Part shown: positions 1 through 11,564 of the stretch, one piece after another
Layout: every line of letters starts with the position of its first letter
Numbering within the stretch: position 1 is the first letter of the stretch
From: Mycobacterium sp. SMC-8
GTDB lineage: Bacteria; Actinomycetota; Actinomycetes; Mycobacteriales; Mycobacteriaceae
Assembly: GCF_025263565.1 (NCBI RefSeq)
Contig: NZ_CP079865.1
Location: 4,340,001-4,404,000 of the forward strand
DNA: 64,000 nt
Reading direction: 5' to 3'
Notes under the pieces: model-generated
The model's input: only the letters and a program-made list of their open reading frames with translations
Database searches by the model: none
Told to the model about the DNA's origin: nothing
Program-made: the position numbers and the translations under genes

Positions 1-1
1 C

Positions 2-466
2 CGGTCCACCGACACCGCCGGGGACCTCCTCGGGCGGCTCGCCGAGTCCGGCGCCGGGCTGCTCGAGGCGACCATGGACGGCATCGAGGACGGCACCCTG
101 ACCGCCGTGCCGCAGCCCGCCGACGGCGTCAGCGTCGCGCCCAAGGTCACCGTCGAGGACGCCCGGATCCGCTGGGAGCTGCCCGCACACGTCGTCGACC
201 GGCGAATCCGTTCGGTCACCCCGAACCCGGGCGCGTGGACCATGATCGGTGAGCAGCGCGTCAAGGTCGGTCCGGTGACCGTCCCCGCGGACGGGCCAGA
301 AGGTCTTGCGCCGGGGCAGATCCGCGCCGACAAGAAACACGTGTACATCGGAACCGGTTCGGTGCCGGTGCTGCTCGGGACGGTGCAACCGCCCGGTAAG
401 AAACCGATGATCGCGGCCGACTGGGCCCGCGGGGCCCGGCTCGACGAGAACGGCTGGGCCCGATGA
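2..466 (+). CDS. fmt: Methionyl-tRNA formyltransferase, C-terminal part
   Basis: The window opens inside this gene; the frame starting at base 2 is open to the TGA at 464-466, giving about 154 C-terminal residues. The visible part matches the end of the catalytic domain and the C-terminal OB-like domain that binds initiator tRNA. Fmt transfers a formyl group from 10-formyl-tetrahydrofolate to Met-tRNAfMet in the cytoplasm. Its stop overlaps the rsmB start by four bases (ATGA), so the two are probably translationally coupled. The fmt-rsmB-rpe order is as in M. tuberculosis Rv1406-Rv1408. The 5' end is outside the window. Confidence 0.85.
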   Translation, partial: RSTDTAGDLLGRLAESGAGLLEATMDGIEDGTLTAVPQPADGVSVAPKVTVEDARIRWELPAHVVDRRIRSVTPNPGAWTMIGEQRVKVGPVTVPADGPEGLAPGQIRADKKHVYIGTGSVPVLLGTVQPPGKKPMIAADWARGARLDENGWAR

Positions 467-1812
467 AGCGCACTCCTCTCGATCCCGCCCGGCGGGCCGC
501 GTTCGACGTCTTGCGCGCGGTCTCCGAGCGCGACGCCTACGCCAACCTGGCACTGCCTGCCATCCTGCGTGACCGTGCGATCACGGGGCGAGACGCGGCG
601 TTCGCCACCGAGCTGGCCTACGGGACCTGCCGCACCCGCGGCCTGCTCGACGCCGTCATCGCCGCCGCGGCGGGCCGCCCGGTGGACAAGATCGATCCGG
701 TGCTGCTGGACCTGCTGCGCCTGGGCAGCTATCAGCTGCTGCGCACCCGGGTCGACGACCACGCCGCGGTGTCGACCACGGTGGATCAAGCGGGTATCGA
801 ATTCGATTCTGCGCGAGCAGGATTCGTCAACGGCGTGCTCCGGACCATCGCGCGGTGCGACGAAGCGTCCTGGGTCGAGGAACTCGCCCCGTCGGCGACG
901 AGCGATCCCGTCGGGCACCTGGCGTTCGTGCACGCCCACCCGCGGTGGATCGCGCAGGCGTTCGCCGACGCCCTCGGCGCCCGCGCCGGCGAGCTGGCTG
1001 CGCTGCTCGCCAGCGACGACGCCCGCCCGGCGGTGCATCTGGCCGTGCGCCCGGGGGAGCTGACCGCTGCCGACCTCGCCGAGCAGGTCGGCGGGACGGT
1101 CGGGAAGTACTCGCCGTACGCGGTTTACCTCGGCGACGGCGATCCGGGCCAGATCGCGGCGATGCGCGAGGGCCGCGCACTGGTGCAGGACGAGGGCAGC
1201 CAGCTGGTGGCCCGGGCACTGACCATAGCGCCGCTGGAAGGCGCCGACGGCGGACGCTGGCTGGACCTGTGTTCCGGTCCGGGCGGTAAGACCGCGCTGC
1301 TGGCCGCACTCGGTGCGCCGGACGGGGCGACGGTCACCGCGGTGGAGCCGGCGCCGCGACGGGCCGAGCTGGTCGAGCAGAACACCGCAGGCCTGCCGGT
1401 GGAGGTCGTCCGCGCCGACGGTCGTGAGCCGGGACTGGCGCCGGGTTTCGACCGGGTGCTGGTCGACGCCCCGTGCACCGGTCTCGGCGCGCTGCGGCGT
1501 AGGCCCGAGGCGCGCTGGCGGCGCAAGACCGGTGACGTTCCGCCGCTGGCCAAACTGCAGCGCGAGCTGCTGGCCTCGGCGATCAGATTGACCAGGCCAG
1601 GCGGTGTGGTGCTCTACGCGACCTGCTCGCCGCACCTGGCCGAGACAGCCGGGGTGGTCGCCGACGCGCTGCGCAGGCATCCGGTGAGCGCGCTGAACAC
1701 CCGGGAGCTGTTCGAGCCCGCCGACGACACCGGGGACGGTCAGTCGGTGCAGCTGTGGCCGCACCGGCACGGCACCGACGCGATGTTCGCCGCGGCGCTG
1801 CGGGTCGACTGA
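463..1812 (+). CDS. rsmB: 16S rRNA cytosine-5 methyltransferase RsmB (Fmu/Sun)
   Basis: 449 residues, the usual length for this family. An N-terminal NusB-like helical domain (about 1-140) precedes the class I SAM-dependent methyltransferase domain. Visible motifs are the SAM-binding segment [12 protein letters not shown], the PCTG motif (C338) and the ATCSP motif (C388); the two cysteines are the release and catalytic nucleophile positions of m5C RNA methyltransferases. The enzyme methylates C967 (E. coli numbering) of 16S rRNA. The ATG at 463 overlaps the fmt stop and gives the family N-terminus. No anomaly seen. Confidence 0.9.
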   Translation: MKRTPLDPARRAAFDVLRAVSERDAYANLALPAILRDRAITGRDAAFATELAYGTCRTRGLLDAVIAAAAGRPVDKIDPVLLDLLRLGSYQLLRTRVDDHAAVSTTVDQAGIEFDSARAGFVNGVLRTIARCDEASWVEELAPSATSDPVGHLAFVHAHPRWIAQAFADALGARAGELAALLASDDARPAVHLAVRPGELTAADLAEQVGGTVGKYSPYAVYLGDGDPGQIAAMREGRALVQDEGSQLVARALTIAPLEGADGGRWLDLCSGPGGKTALLAALGAPDGATVTAVEPAPRRAELVEQNTAGLPVEVVRADGREPGLAPGFDRVLVDAPCTGLGALRRRPEARWRRKTGDVPPLAKLQRELLASAIRLTRPGGVVLYATCSPHLAETAGVVADALRRHPVSALNTRELFEPADDTGDGQSVQLWPHRHGTDAMFAAALRVD

Positions 1813-1819
1813 GCACCGA

Positions 1820-1825
1820 TAGGCT
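1820..1825 (+). promoter_or_regulatory. -10 element (TAGGCT) of a leaderless rpe transcript
   Basis: TAGGCT fits the mycobacterial TANNNT -10 pattern and ends 7 nt before the ATG at 1833. That spacing places the transcript start at or next to the start codon, and no Shine-Dalgarno sequence is visible. Inference from spacing only. Confidence 0.5.
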
Positions 1826-1832
1826 TCACCTC

Positions 1833-2537
1833 ATGTCTGGACCGCGCGCCCGAGAAGCCACGAAGTCGCCGCTCATCGCACCGTCGATCCTCTCCGCGGA
1901 TTTCGCCCGGCTGGCCGACGAGATCGCCGCCGTCGAGGGCGCGGACTGGCTGCACGTCGACGTGATGGACAACCACTTCGTGCCGAATCTGACACTCGGC
2001 CTGCCGGTGGTGGAGTCCCTTCTCAAAGTCACCGGCATCCCGATGGACTGTCATTTGATGATCGAGAACCCGCAGCGCTGGGCCCCGCCGTACGCCGAGG
2101 CCGGCGCCTACAACGTCACGATCCACGCCGAGGCCACTCACGATCCGGTCGCCGTGGCCCGCGATATCCGCGCCGCGGGCGCCAAGGCGGGACTGGCGAT
2201 CAAGCCGGGTACGTCGCTGGAACCGTACCTGGAGATTCTGCGTGACTTCGACACGCTGCTGGTGATGTCGGTCGAACCGGGCTTCGGTGGGCAGAAGTTC
2301 ATCGCCGAGGTGCTGCCGAAGGTCGGCACCGCGCGACGGCTGGTCGACGCGGGGGAGCTGACCGTCCTGGTCGAGATCGACGGCGGCATCAACGCCGACA
2401 CCATCGAGGCCGCCGCGGAGGCCGGTGTGGACTGCTTCGTGGCGGGGTCGGCGGTCTACAGCGCCGAGGATCCCGCGGCCGCGGTCCGGGCGCTGCGCAG
2501 GCAGGCCGCGTCGGCGTCCAAACATCTGACGCTGTGA
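1833..2537 (+). CDS. rpe: Ribulose-phosphate 3-epimerase
   Basis: 234 residues forming a TIM barrel. It interconverts ribulose 5-phosphate and xylulose 5-phosphate in the pentose phosphate pathway. Family motifs are present: PSILSADF at the N-terminus, [12 protein letters not shown] with metal-binding His/Asp, [12 protein letters not shown], and EIDGGIN near the phosphate site. The reading frame is open further upstream from 1755, but that part overlaps rsmB and has no family similarity, so the ATG at 1833 was chosen. The gene overlaps ribD by four bases (GTGA), suggesting coupling. Ribulose 5-phosphate is also the substrate of RibB in the riboflavin pathway encoded nearby. Confidence 0.92.
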   Translation: MSGPRAREATKSPLIAPSILSADFARLADEIAAVEGADWLHVDVMDNHFVPNLTLGLPVVESLLKVTGIPMDCHLMIENPQRWAPPYAEAGAYNVTIHAEATHDPVAVARDIRAAGAKAGLAIKPGTSLEPYLEILRDFDTLLVMSVEPGFGGQKFIAEVLPKVGTARRLVDAGELTVLVEIDGGINADTIEAAAEAGVDCFVAGSAVYSAEDPAAAVRALRRQAASASKHLTL

Positions 2538-3535
2538 ACCTCGACGCCGCGATGGCCGCGGCCATCGAGCAGTCCGAGCGGGTCAAGGGCCGGACCTACC
2601 CGAATCCTCCTGTGGGAGCGGTCATTCTGGATCGCGACGGGGCGATCGCCGGAGTCGGCGCGACCGCGCCGCCGGGCGGCCCGCACGCCGAGGTGGTCGC
2701 GCTGCGCAGGGCGGGGCAACGGGCCGCGGGCGGTGTCGCAGTGGTCACGCTGGAACCCTGCAATCACCTCGGCCGCACCCCGCCGTGCGTCGACGCGCTT
2801 CTGGAGGCCGGGGTCGCCGAGGTCGCCTTCGCCGTCGCCGACCCGAATCCGGTGGCCGCCGGCGGTGCGGCCCGCCTCGCCGAGGCCGGGGTGCGGGTCA
2901 GCGCGGGGGTGTCGTCCGCCGCCGTCGCCGGTGGACCGCTGCGGGAGTGGTTGCACAAGCAGCGCACCGGATTGCCCCATGTGACATGGAAGTTCGCAAC
3001 CAGCGTGGACGGGCGCAGCGCTGCCGCCGATGGCACCAGCCAGTGGATCACCAGCGAGGCCGCGCGCGCGGATGTGCACCGCCGCCGCGCCGCTGCCGAC
3101 GCGATCGTGGTCGGAACCGGCACGGTGTTCGTCGACGATCCGGCGCTGACCGCCCGGTTGCCCGATGGCAGTCTGGCCGACCACCAGCCCCTGCGCGTCG
3201 TCGTGGGGGAGCGTGAGATATCGCCCGATGCAACAGTTCTCAACGATGATTCGCGGACGATGGTGATCCGTACCCGTGACCCGCACGAGGTGATCAAGGC
3301 GTTGTCCGATCGCACCGACGTGCTCGTCGAGGGCGGCCCCACGCTGGCCGGGGCGTTCCTGCGCGCCGGCGTGATCGACCGGATCCTGGCGTATGTGGCG
3401 CCGATCCTGCTCGGCGGCCCGGTCACCGCGGTCGACGACGTCGGCGTGCTGAGCATCGCCCAGGCGCAGCGCTGGCGGTTCGACGGGATGACCGCGGTGG
3501 GGCCCGACGTGTTGCTGAGCCTCATCCCGGTGTAA
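2534..3535 (+). CDS. ribD: Bifunctional riboflavin biosynthesis deaminase/reductase RibD (RibG)
   Basis: 333 residues. The N-terminal half is a zinc-dependent cytidine-deaminase fold with the motif pair GGPHAEV and [12 protein letters not shown], whose His, Glu and Cys residues bind zinc and activate water. The C-terminal half (from about residue 145) is the NADPH-dependent reductase domain. It carries out deamination and side-chain reduction of the GTP cyclohydrolase II product, the second and third steps of riboflavin synthesis. The GTG start at 2534 overlaps the rpe stop. The rest of the rib genes (ribC, ribBA, ribH) lie 3 kb downstream on the same strand, separated by lprG-P55 on the opposite strand, as in M. 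tuberculosis. Confidence 0.92.
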   Translation: MNLDAAMAAAIEQSERVKGRTYPNPPVGAVILDRDGAIAGVGATAPPGGPHAEVVALRRAGQRAAGGVAVVTLEPCNHLGRTPPCVDALLEAGVAEVAFAVADPNPVAAGGAARLAEAGVRVSAGVSSAAVAGGPLREWLHKQRTGLPHVTWKFATSVDGRSAAADGTSQWITSEAARADVHRRRAAADAIVVGTGTVFVDDPALTARLPDGSLADHQPLRVVVGEREISPDATVLNDDSRTMVIRTRDPHEVIKALSDRTDVLVEGGPTLAGAFLRAGVIDRILAYVAPILLGGPVTAVDDVGVLSIAQAQRWRFDGMTAVGPDVLLSLIPV

Positions 3536-3644
3536 CGCCGCAAGCCCCGTTATCCGATCGTGTGCATTCGTTCACGCGGTGTTTCCGTGCCCGGCCTCAC
3601 ACGCCGCGCGGGTGCGGGAGCGGCCCGCATCCGCTGCGCCTCGG

Positions 3645-3650
3645 TAGACT
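3645..3650 (+). promoter_or_regulatory. Candidate -10 element (TAGACT) for the small ORF at 3714
   Basis: TAGACT fits TANNNT and lies about 63 nt upstream of the small ORF start codon, which would give a leader of roughly 57 nt. No clear -35 is visible. It is the best promoter candidate in the interval between ribD and the small ORF. Confidence 0.3.
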
Positions 3651-3713
3651 GGGCCGGGAATTCGCGCTTTCACCGATGAGTTGCGCATGAAAGCACGAGC
3701 AAAGGAAACGACC

Positions 3714-3860
3714 ATGACTGCACTGCAGGACTGGCTCACCACCAACCCTGTCGACACCCTCACCTGCGTCCTCCGTGATGCCTGGCGGGGCCTGACCTCC
3801 GGTGACGCCGAACAGGCGGACGAGCCTCAGCTGATGGGCCCCGGACTCGAGCGCTGCTGA
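3714..3860 (+). CDS. Small ORF, 48-residue hypothetical protein
   Basis: ATG at 3714 is preceded by AAAGGAAACGACC, a good Shine-Dalgarno sequence at normal spacing. The ORF encodes 48 residues beginning [12 protein letters not shown], with no signal peptide or membrane segment. It contains a possible amphipathic helix (residues 12-27) followed by an acidic stretch (DAEQADEP). Its last 34 bases overlap the 3' end of the convergent P55 gene. No family is recognised. Support comes from the ribosome-binding site, the upstream TAGACT and protein-like composition; chance remains possible. Confidence 0.45.
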   Translation: MTALQDWLTTNPVDTLTCVLRDAWRGLTSGDAEQADEPQLMGPGLERC

Positions 3861-5416
3861 GCCTCGTCCGCCGGCTCCACGGCATGTTCGTCTTTGGCCG
3901 CGATGAGTAAGCCCAGGACGGCGCCAACCACGCACACCACCGCGGTGATGGTGAAGATCTCGCCGTACTGCAGCACGTAGGCTTCCCGCACCCGGTTGGC
4001 CTCGGCGGCCAGCCGCTCGGCCAGCGAGTTGCCGCCGGTGCTGGCAGGCAGCCCGGCGAGGTGCTGGTTGAAGCGGTACAGGCCCCACGCCGACAGTGCC
4101 GCGATCCCGATCAGCATGCCGATCATCCGGGCCACCACCACGGCCGCCGAGGCGATGCCGTGCTGGGCGGCCGGAACCACCCGTAGGGTCGCCGAGGTCA
4201 GCGGCCCGATGACCAGGCCGAGGCCAAGCCCGGCGATCGCCAGGTCGGTGTCCAGCACCGGCAGGTCGACGAAGCCGAGATCATGTCGGGCGGCCAGCAG
4301 GTTTGCGGGCCATTTCGAAATCAACAGGTAGCCACCGGCGGCGATGAGCAGACCGGCGAACGCGATGATCCGGTCGCCGATGCGGGTGGCCAGCCATCCG
4401 CCCAGCAGCGCACCGATGGGCAGCGCGATCAGGAACCGCAACAACAGGAATGCGGCCTGGTTCTGGTCCTGCCCCAGCACGCCCTGGCCGAACAGCTCGA
4501 CGTTGACCAGCGTCACCATCAGCGCGGCCCCGGCGGCCAGCGAGGCGCCCAGCGCGGCGAGGAACGGCCGGAACCGGACACCACGGGGATCCAGCAGCCG
4601 GGTGCGGGCGAACTTCTCCCACACGAAGAAGGCCACGGCCGCCAACGCCGCAGCGATCAGCACCGGCGCGCCCCAGCTAGGAAGCACCTCTTTGCCGTCC
4701 GGCTTGGGGTTGTAGAGCCCGATCACCGCCAGGCCCAGCGCGACGGCCAGCAGCAGACCGCCGACCACGTCGACTTTCTGCGGTTCCTCGGTCGCCGACC
4801 GGCTCGGCAGGCTGAAGTGGATCATCACCATCGCGACCGCCGCCAGCGGCACATTGACCCAGAACACCGCCTGCCAGTGGTTGAACAGCCACACCAGCGA
4901 GATGCCGTAGATCGGGCCCAGGACACTGCCGAGTTCCTGTGCCGCGCCGACCCCGCCGAGCACCGCCGCGCGGTTGCGCGCGGCCCACAGGTCGGCGGCC
5001 AGCGCGAGGGTGACCGGCAGCAGCGCGCCGCTCGCGGTGCCCTGGATCACGCGACCGACCACGAGTACCACCAGATCGGTCGACATCGCGGTGACCACCG
5101 ACCCCAGCGCGAAACCGGCCAGGCTGGCCTGGATCAGGATCTTGCGGCCGAACCGGTCCGAGGCCCGGCCCAGCAGCGGCATGGCAGCGATGTAACCGAG
5201 CAGGTAGCCGGTGATGATCGGGGTGACGCGCTGGATCTCGTTCACGCCGATGCCGACATCACGCATGATGTCGACCATGATCGTGACGACCACATAGGTG
5301 TCGAGCGCACCGAGGACGACCGCGAGGCTGCCCGCGCTGATCGCGATGCCGCGGTTGGTGGCTCCCGGGGCTGCCGGGCGCGTATCGGTCTCCGCGGCGG
5401 GGGTGCGATGCATCAC
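3827..5416 (-). CDS. P55-type major facilitator efflux/lipid transporter
   Basis: 529 residues with about 14 membrane segments, of the DHA2 drug:H+ antiporter type. The MFS motif A (RASDRFGRK) lies between helices 2 and 3. It is the counterpart of M. tuberculosis Rv1410c (P55), which works with LprG to move triacylglycerols and lipoarabinomannan to the outer envelope and contributes to drug tolerance. The start is GTG at 5416, overlapping the lprG stop (GTGA), with an ATG directly after it at 5413 as alternative. This coupling supports joint function with LprG. The 3' end overlaps the small ORF on the other strand. Confidence 0.88.
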   Translation of the reverse strand: MMHRTPAAETDTRPAAPGATNRGIAISAGSLAVVLGALDTYVVVTIMVDIMRDVGIGVNEIQRVTPIITGYLLGYIAAMPLLGRASDRFGRKILIQASLAGFALGSVVTAMSTDLVVLVVGRVIQGTASGALLPVTLALAADLWAARNRAAVLGGVGAAQELGSVLGPIYGISLVWLFNHWQAVFWVNVPLAAVAMVMIHFSLPSRSATEEPQKVDVVGGLLLAVALGLAVIGLYNPKPDGKEVLPSWGAPVLIAAALAAVAFFVWEKFARTRLLDPRGVRFRPFLAALGASLAAGAALMVTLVNVELFGQGVLGQDQNQAAFLLLRFLIALPIGALLGGWLATRIGDRIIAFAGLLIAAGGYLLISKWPANLLAARHDLGFVDLPVLDTDLAIAGLGLGLVIGPLTSATLRVVPAAQHGIASAAVVVARMIGMLIGIAALSAWGLYRFNQHLAGLPASTGGNSLAERLAAEANRVREAYVLQYGEIFTITAVVCVVGAVLGLLIAAKDEHAVEPADEAQQRSSPGPIS

Positions 5417-6117
5417 ACCGCGGGTTTGTCGACGGTCACCGGCTCACCCCAGTTCGACAGCGTCATCGTGACGCTGTTGCCGGGACTGGGCTCCAGCCGG
5501 GCCTGCATCAGCTCGTGGTCGCCGTCCTCGGTGATCCACGCGGTGCCCGGCACGGGCCCGGTGGCCGCGATCTGAGGTGCGATCTTGTTGACCGCGTCGG
5601 CGCTGACCTCTCCGGTGACCCGGATGGTCTGCACGCCCTCGACCGTCTCGCGGCCGTCGGAGGTGGGGTTGGAGAAGTTGCTCAGCACGTTGGCCAGGCC
5701 GACATCGGGGTTCAGGATGGCGGCCACGTCGTAGATGTCGGAAGCCGGACCGAAGTTCGACAGCGCCCCGCCGGCGGTGATCGCGGCGTAGAGGTCACCG
5801 TCGGAGACGACGAACTCGACGTCGTTGAGCCGCTGGCCCAGGAAGATGATGTTCGCCGTGCCCTTCGCCGCGACCGCGGGGGACTGCGTGAGCTCGCCGT
5901 CGAGCGACTCGACCGGCAGATCGGGGATCTGACCCTGCACGCTCAGCTTCAGGTGGGCGCTGGACTGACTCTTGGTTGTCTCGCTCGACTGTTCCAGCAG
6001 GGTCGCCGCGTCGGGCAGTTCCTTACCGGAGTCCTGCGAGGACGATCCGGAACACCCGGCGAGCAGTGCGACGGCGGCGAAAAGGGCGGCGAAGATCGCC
6101 AACAGGCGGGTCTGCAT
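5413..6117 (-). CDS. lprG: Lipoprotein LprG, lipid carrier
   Basis: 234 residues. A signal peptide (about 1-21) ends in the lipobox LLAGC with lipidated Cys22. The mature part is the LppX/LprG fold with a hydrophobic pocket for triacylated lipids. LprG sits on the periplasmic face of the membrane and hands lipids on together with P55, encoded directly downstream with overlapping codons. The frame is open back to 6219, but the ATG at 6117 gives a normal signal peptide and follows a -10 element at leaderless spacing. It matches M. tuberculosis Rv1411c in position and features. Confidence 0.9.
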   Translation of the reverse strand: MQTRLLAIFAALFAAVALLAGCSGSSSQDSGKELPDAATLLEQSSETTKSQSSAHLKLSVQGQIPDLPVESLDGELTQSPAVAAKGTANIIFLGQRLNDVEFVVSDGDLYAAITAGGALSNFGPASDIYDVAAILNPDVGLANVLSNFSNPTSDGRETVEGVQTIRVTGEVSADAVNKIAPQIAATGPVPGTAWITEDGDHELMQARLEPSPGNSVTMTLSNWGEPVTVDKPAV

Positions 6118-6123
6118 GCCTGC

Positions 6124-6129
6124 ATCGTA
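6124..6129 (-). promoter_or_regulatory. -10 element (TACGAT) of a leaderless lprG-P55 transcript
   Basis: On the minus strand TACGAT ends 6 nt before the lprG ATG at 6117. This is leaderless spacing and supports the shorter lprG start. Confidence 0.5.
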
Positions 6130-6221
6130 GAGGGTCCGCCGATGCGAACGCGCGACCCGCTGCTGGGAGCACTGGCCGAAACTGGTCCTTGAGCTGGGTT
6201 TTCGGCAAAGAATGAGCAAGC

Positions 6222-6353
6222 TCAGATGATCGGTGGTTCACCGGGGCGTAGTACCTGCAGCCACCGGTATCCGTAGGGGCCGAGCTGCATCTCGATACGT
6301 CCGCGGTGATCGAGGGCGAAACTCTCAGCGATCGTCGAGCAGGTCCACCAGAC
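6222..6353 (-). pseudogene. Frameshifted C-terminal remnant of a GH13-like (alpha-amylase/trehalose synthase type) enzyme
   Basis: Read on the minus strand, one frame gives GSRLVDLLDDR and then a TGA. The next frame continues with ESFALDHRGRIEMQLGPYGY, then RWLQVL and a stop at 6222. Joined, these look like the end of GH13 alpha-amylase-family enzymes, whose last strand is typically (L/M)xLGPYGYRWL. Only about 45 residues remain, with a frameshift near 6331 and an in-frame stop just upstream, so this is a relic with no intact gene. It fills the lprG-ribC gap. The family assignment rests on a short motif. Confidence 0.5.
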
Positions 6354-6413
6354 GGGAGCCCGAGGGACGGCCGACCGTCGGTCACGCCGCGGAGCACCCC
6401 TGCGGGCCGGGTC

Positions 6414-6419
6414 TAGGCT
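6414..6419 (+). promoter_or_regulatory. -10 element (TAGGCT) of a leaderless ribC transcript
   Basis: TAGGCT ends 7 nt before the ribC ATG at 6427, with no Shine-Dalgarno sequence between. It is the same hexamer and spacing as at rpe. Confidence 0.5.
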
Positions 6420-6426
6420 GGTCGGA

Positions 6427-7038
6427 ATGTTCACCGGAATCGTCGAAGAACTGGGCGAGATCGTCGGTAAAGAAGACCTGGGCGATTCCGCCCGCCTGGT
6501 CATCCGCGGCCCCGTCGTGACATCGGATGCCGGGCACGGCGACTCGATCGCGGTCAACGGGGTGTGTCTGACGGTCGTCGACGTGCTCGCCGACGGTTCG
6601 TTCACCGCCGATGTGATGGACGAGACACTGCAGCGGTCGAGCCTGCGCGCCGCCGACGTGGGCGCGAAGGTCAACCTGGAGCGGGCCGCGGCGGTGAGTA
6701 GCAGGCTCGGTGGCCACATCGTCCAGGGCCACGTCGACGGCACCGGCCACATCATCTCCCGGACACCGTCCGAACACTGGACGGTGGTGCGGATCGCGCT
6801 GCCGGCCGCGCTGGCCCGCTATGTCGTGCACAAGGGTTCCATCACCGTCGACGGGGTGTCGCTGACGGTGTCCGGCCTGGGCCACGACTGGTTCGAGGTA
6901 TCCCTGATCCCCACCACGCTCGGCATGACCACACTGGGTCACGCCGAGGTCGGCGCACACGTGAACCTCGAGGTCGATGTCATCGCCAAATACGTGGAGC
7001 GGCTGCTGGAGAAGAAGGACGCGCCCACCGGCGAATGA
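6427..7038 (+). CDS. ribC: Riboflavin synthase alpha chain
   Basis: 203 residues made of two homologous lumazine-binding domains (about 1-97 and 98-195). It starts with the family signature [10 protein letters not shown] and carries the repeated motifs NGVCLTV and DGVSLTV. The enzyme dismutates two molecules of 6,7-dimethyl-8-ribityllumazine into riboflavin and a pyrimidinedione that is recycled by RibH. It is also called ribE in some genomes. It heads the ribC-ribBA-ribH cluster, corresponding to M. tuberculosis Rv1412. Confidence 0.93.
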   Translation: MFTGIVEELGEIVGKEDLGDSARLVIRGPVVTSDAGHGDSIAVNGVCLTVVDVLADGSFTADVMDETLQRSSLRAADVGAKVNLERAAAVSSRLGGHIVQGHVDGTGHIISRTPSEHWTVVRIALPAALARYVVHKGSITVDGVSLTVSGLGHDWFEVSLIPTTLGMTTLGHAEVGAHVNLEVDVIAKYVERLLEKKDAPTGE

Positions 7039-7045
7039 CGGGTGT

Positions 7046-7066
7046 CCCGCCCGGTGGACCGGCGGG
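7046..7066 (+). terminator. GC-rich hairpin just after ribC
   Basis: Seven bases after the ribC stop, CCCG/CGGG and CCGGT/ACCGG can pair as a stem of about 9 bp with one bulged C and a tight loop. No T-tract follows. It could be a weak terminator or pause site between ribC and ribBA. It is not an FMN riboswitch; the conserved RFN blocks are absent. Confidence 0.3.
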
Positions 7067-7091
7067 CAATAACCGGCGCCGCCCGGTGGTT

Positions 7092-7097
7092 CATACT
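7092..7097 (+). promoter_or_regulatory. Candidate -10 element (CATACT) for ribBA
   Basis: CATACT lies 52 nt before the ribBA ATG. If used, it gives ribBA-ribH a promoter separate from ribC, consistent with the hairpin and 110-nt gap between them. Confidence 0.3.
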
Positions 7098-7148
7098 GAG
7101 AGGCAACGGCACGTGGTTCCGACCTGGGAACCGGCAAGGGTGGTGAGG

Positions 7149-9378
<2,230 letters not shown>

Positions 9379-9476
9379 CGGCGCCGCCTGTGCCGTCGGT
9401 CACGGTGCCGCAGGGCAGCGGCAGGCAGCCGCGGTTCCGGCCATGGTGGTGGCGTCGACGCGTCAGGGCCCGGCAG

Positions 9477-9482
9477 TAACCT
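9477..9482 (+). promoter_or_regulatory. -10 element (TAACCT) of a leaderless uvrC transcript
   Basis: TAACCT ends 6 nt before the uvrC GTG at 9489. No SOS (LexA) box was noticed in the 110-nt gap 9379-9488, and nothing else recognisable lies there. Confidence 0.5.
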
Positions 9483-9488
9483 GGGGGC

Positions 9489-11564
9489 GTGCCCGATCCA
9501 GCGACGTACCGACCCGCTCCCGGGTCGATACCTGACGAACCGGGGGTTTACCGATTTCGCGACCCGCGCGGCCGGGTCATCTATGTCGGCAAGGCCAAGA
9601 GCCTGCGCAGCCGCCTGAACTCCTACTTCGCCGATCTGTCGAGCCTGGCTCCGCGGACCCGGCAGATGGTGATGACCGCGGCCAGCGTGGAGTGGACGGT
9701 CGTCAGCACCGAGGTCGAGGCGCTCCAGCTCGAATACAACTGGATCAAGGAGTTCGACCCGCGGTTCAACATCCGCTACCGCGACGACAAGTCCTACCCG
9801 GTGCTGGCGGTCACCCTCAATGAGGAGTATCCGCGGCTGCAGGTGTACCGCGGTCCGCGCCGCAAGGGTGTGCGTTACTTCGGGCCCTACTCGCATGCGT
9901 GGGCCATCCGCGAGACCCTCGACCTGCTGACCCGGGTGTTCCCGGCCCGCACCTGCTCGAACGGAGTGTTCAAGCGGCACAGTCAGATTGACCGGCCCTG
10001 TCTGCTCGGGTACATCGACAAGTGCTCCGCGCCGTGCGTGGGCAGGGTCAGCGCCGAGGAACATCGGCGCATCGTGCTGGACTTCTGCGACTTCCTGGCC
10101 GGCAAGACCGACCGGCTGATCCGCGAGATGCAACAGCAGATGAACGCCGCGGCCGAGGAGCTGGACTTCGAGCGGGCCGCCCGGCTGCGGGACAACATCG
10201 GCGCGATGCGTCGGGCCATGGAAAAGCAGACCGTGGTGTTCGGCGACGGCACCGACGCCGACGTCGTCGCGTTCGCCGACGATGAGCTCGAAGCCGCCGT
10301 CCAGGTGTTCCACGTGCGCGGTGGCCGGGTCCGAGGTCAGCGGGGCTGGATCATCGAAAAGTCCGGTGAGCCGGGCGAATCCACGCACGAGTACCTTGTC
10401 GAGCAGTTCCTCACCCAGTTCTACGGCGACCAGGCCGAGCTCGACGGGGCCAGCGACGGCGGCGGGGACGAGGCGACCACCCCGATACCCAAAGAGGTGC
10501 TGGTCCCGGTGCTGCCCGACACCGCGGCCGAGTTGGAGACCTGGCTGTCGCAGCTGCGGGGGTCCCGGGTCTCACTCCGGGTGCCGCGGCGCGGCGACAA
10601 ACGGGCGCTCGCCGAGACGGTCAAGCGCAACGCCGAAGGGGCGCTGAACCAGCACAAGCTCAAGCGGGCGGGCGACTTCACCGCCAGAAGCGCTGCGTTA
10701 CAGAGCATTCAGGACGCACTGGGGTTGGCGGAGGCGCCGCTGCGGATCGAGTGCGTCGACATCAGCCATGTGCAGGGCACCGATGTGGTGGCCTCGCTGG
10801 TGGTGTTCGAGGACGGGCTGCCGCGCAAGTCCGACTACCGCCACTTCGCGATCCGCGAGGCTGCGGGCGACGGCCGGTCCGACGACGTCGCCTCCATCGC
10901 CGAGGTGACCCGCCGGCGGTTCCACCGTCACCTGAAAGACACCGTGAAAACCGGTGACCACACGACAACCGCAGCCACTGTCGCCGCCGAAGCGGCACCG
11001 GAAGGCCACCGGGCAGAAGATCCTCGCGCGAGCGGGCGTCCGGCGAGATTCGCTTATCCGCCCAACCTGTTCGTCGTCGACGGCGGCGCCCCCCAGGTCA
11101 ACGCCGCCCAGGCGGTCCTCGACGAACTGGGGATCACCGACGTCGCGGTGATCGGCCTGGCCAAACGGCTCGAAGAGGTCTGGGTGCCGTCAGAGCCCGA
11201 CCCGGTGATCATGCCGCGCAACAGCGACGGCCTGTATCTGCTGCAGCGGGTCCGCGACGAGGCGCACCGGTTCGCGATCTCCTATCACCGCAGCAAGCGG
11301 TCCAAGCGGATGACGGCGTCGGCGCTCGATTCGGTGCGGGGGCTCGGCGAGCACCGCCGCAAGGCCTTGGTCACCCACTTCGGGTCGGTGGCGCGGCTCA
11401 AGCAGGCCGGCATCGAGGAGATCACGGCGGTGCCGGGCATCGGCGCGGCGACCGCACGGGCGGTCCTGGAGGCACTCGGCGCCGATGTGCCGACGGCGGC
11501 TGCGGTCGATTCCGACGCGCCGACCACGGACATCGGCAATGATCAGAGCAGGGTATCGGGATGA
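9489..11564 (+). CDS. uvrC: Excinuclease ABC subunit C
   Basis: 691 residues, somewhat longer than the M. tuberculosis protein (Rv1420, about 646). Order: GIY-YIG endonuclease domain at about 16-95 ([21 protein letters not shown]), UVR motif at about 205-240 (UvrB contact), RNase H-like 3'-side nuclease domain, and tandem helix-hairpin-helix DNA-binding motifs at about 615-665. It makes both incisions in nucleotide excision repair with UvrA/UvrB. Part of the extra length is an Ala/Thr-rich insertion at about 480-520, between RRFHRHLKD and [13 protein letters not shown]. Its stop overlaps rapZ (ATGA). Confidence 0.93.
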   Translation: MPDPATYRPAPGSIPDEPGVYRFRDPRGRVIYVGKAKSLRSRLNSYFADLSSLAPRTRQMVMTAASVEWTVVSTEVEALQLEYNWIKEFDPRFNIRYRDDKSYPVLAVTLNEEYPRLQVYRGPRRKGVRYFGPYSHAWAIRETLDLLTRVFPARTCSNGVFKRHSQIDRPCLLGYIDKCSAPCVGRVSAEEHRRIVLDFCDFLAGKTDRLIREMQQQMNAAAEELDFERAARLRDNIGAMRRAMEKQTVVFGDGTDADVVAFADDELEAAVQVFHVRGGRVRGQRGWIIEKSGEPGESTHEYLVEQFLTQFYGDQAELDGASDGGGDEATTPIPKEVLVPVLPDTAAELETWLSQLRGSRVSLRVPRRGDKRALAETVKRNAEGALNQHKLKRAGDFTARSAALQSIQDALGLAEAPLRIECVDISHVQGTDVVASLVVFEDGLPRKSDYRHFAIREAAGDGRSDDVASIAEVTRRRFHRHLKDTVKTGDHTTTAATVAAEAAPEGHRAEDPRASGRPARFAYPPNLFVVDGGAPQVNAAQAVLDELGITDVAVIGLAKRLEEVWVPSEPDPVIMPRNSDGLYLLQRVRDEAHRFAISYHRSKRSKRMTASALDSVRGLGEHRRKALVTHFGSVARLKQAGIEEITAVPGIGAATARAVLEALGADVPTAAAVDSDAPTTDIGNDQSRVSG

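Noticed and set aside
4283..5575. 430-codon plus-strand open frame
   Set aside because: It is antisense to P55/lprG, with Gln/Arg/His-rich composition typical of a reverse-strand shadow in high-GC DNA.
7039..7148. FMN riboswitch upstream of ribBA
   Set aside because: The conserved RFN blocks (such as AGGATATTC and the GGGGTG/CCCGAC helices) are absent; only a GC-rich hairpin is present.
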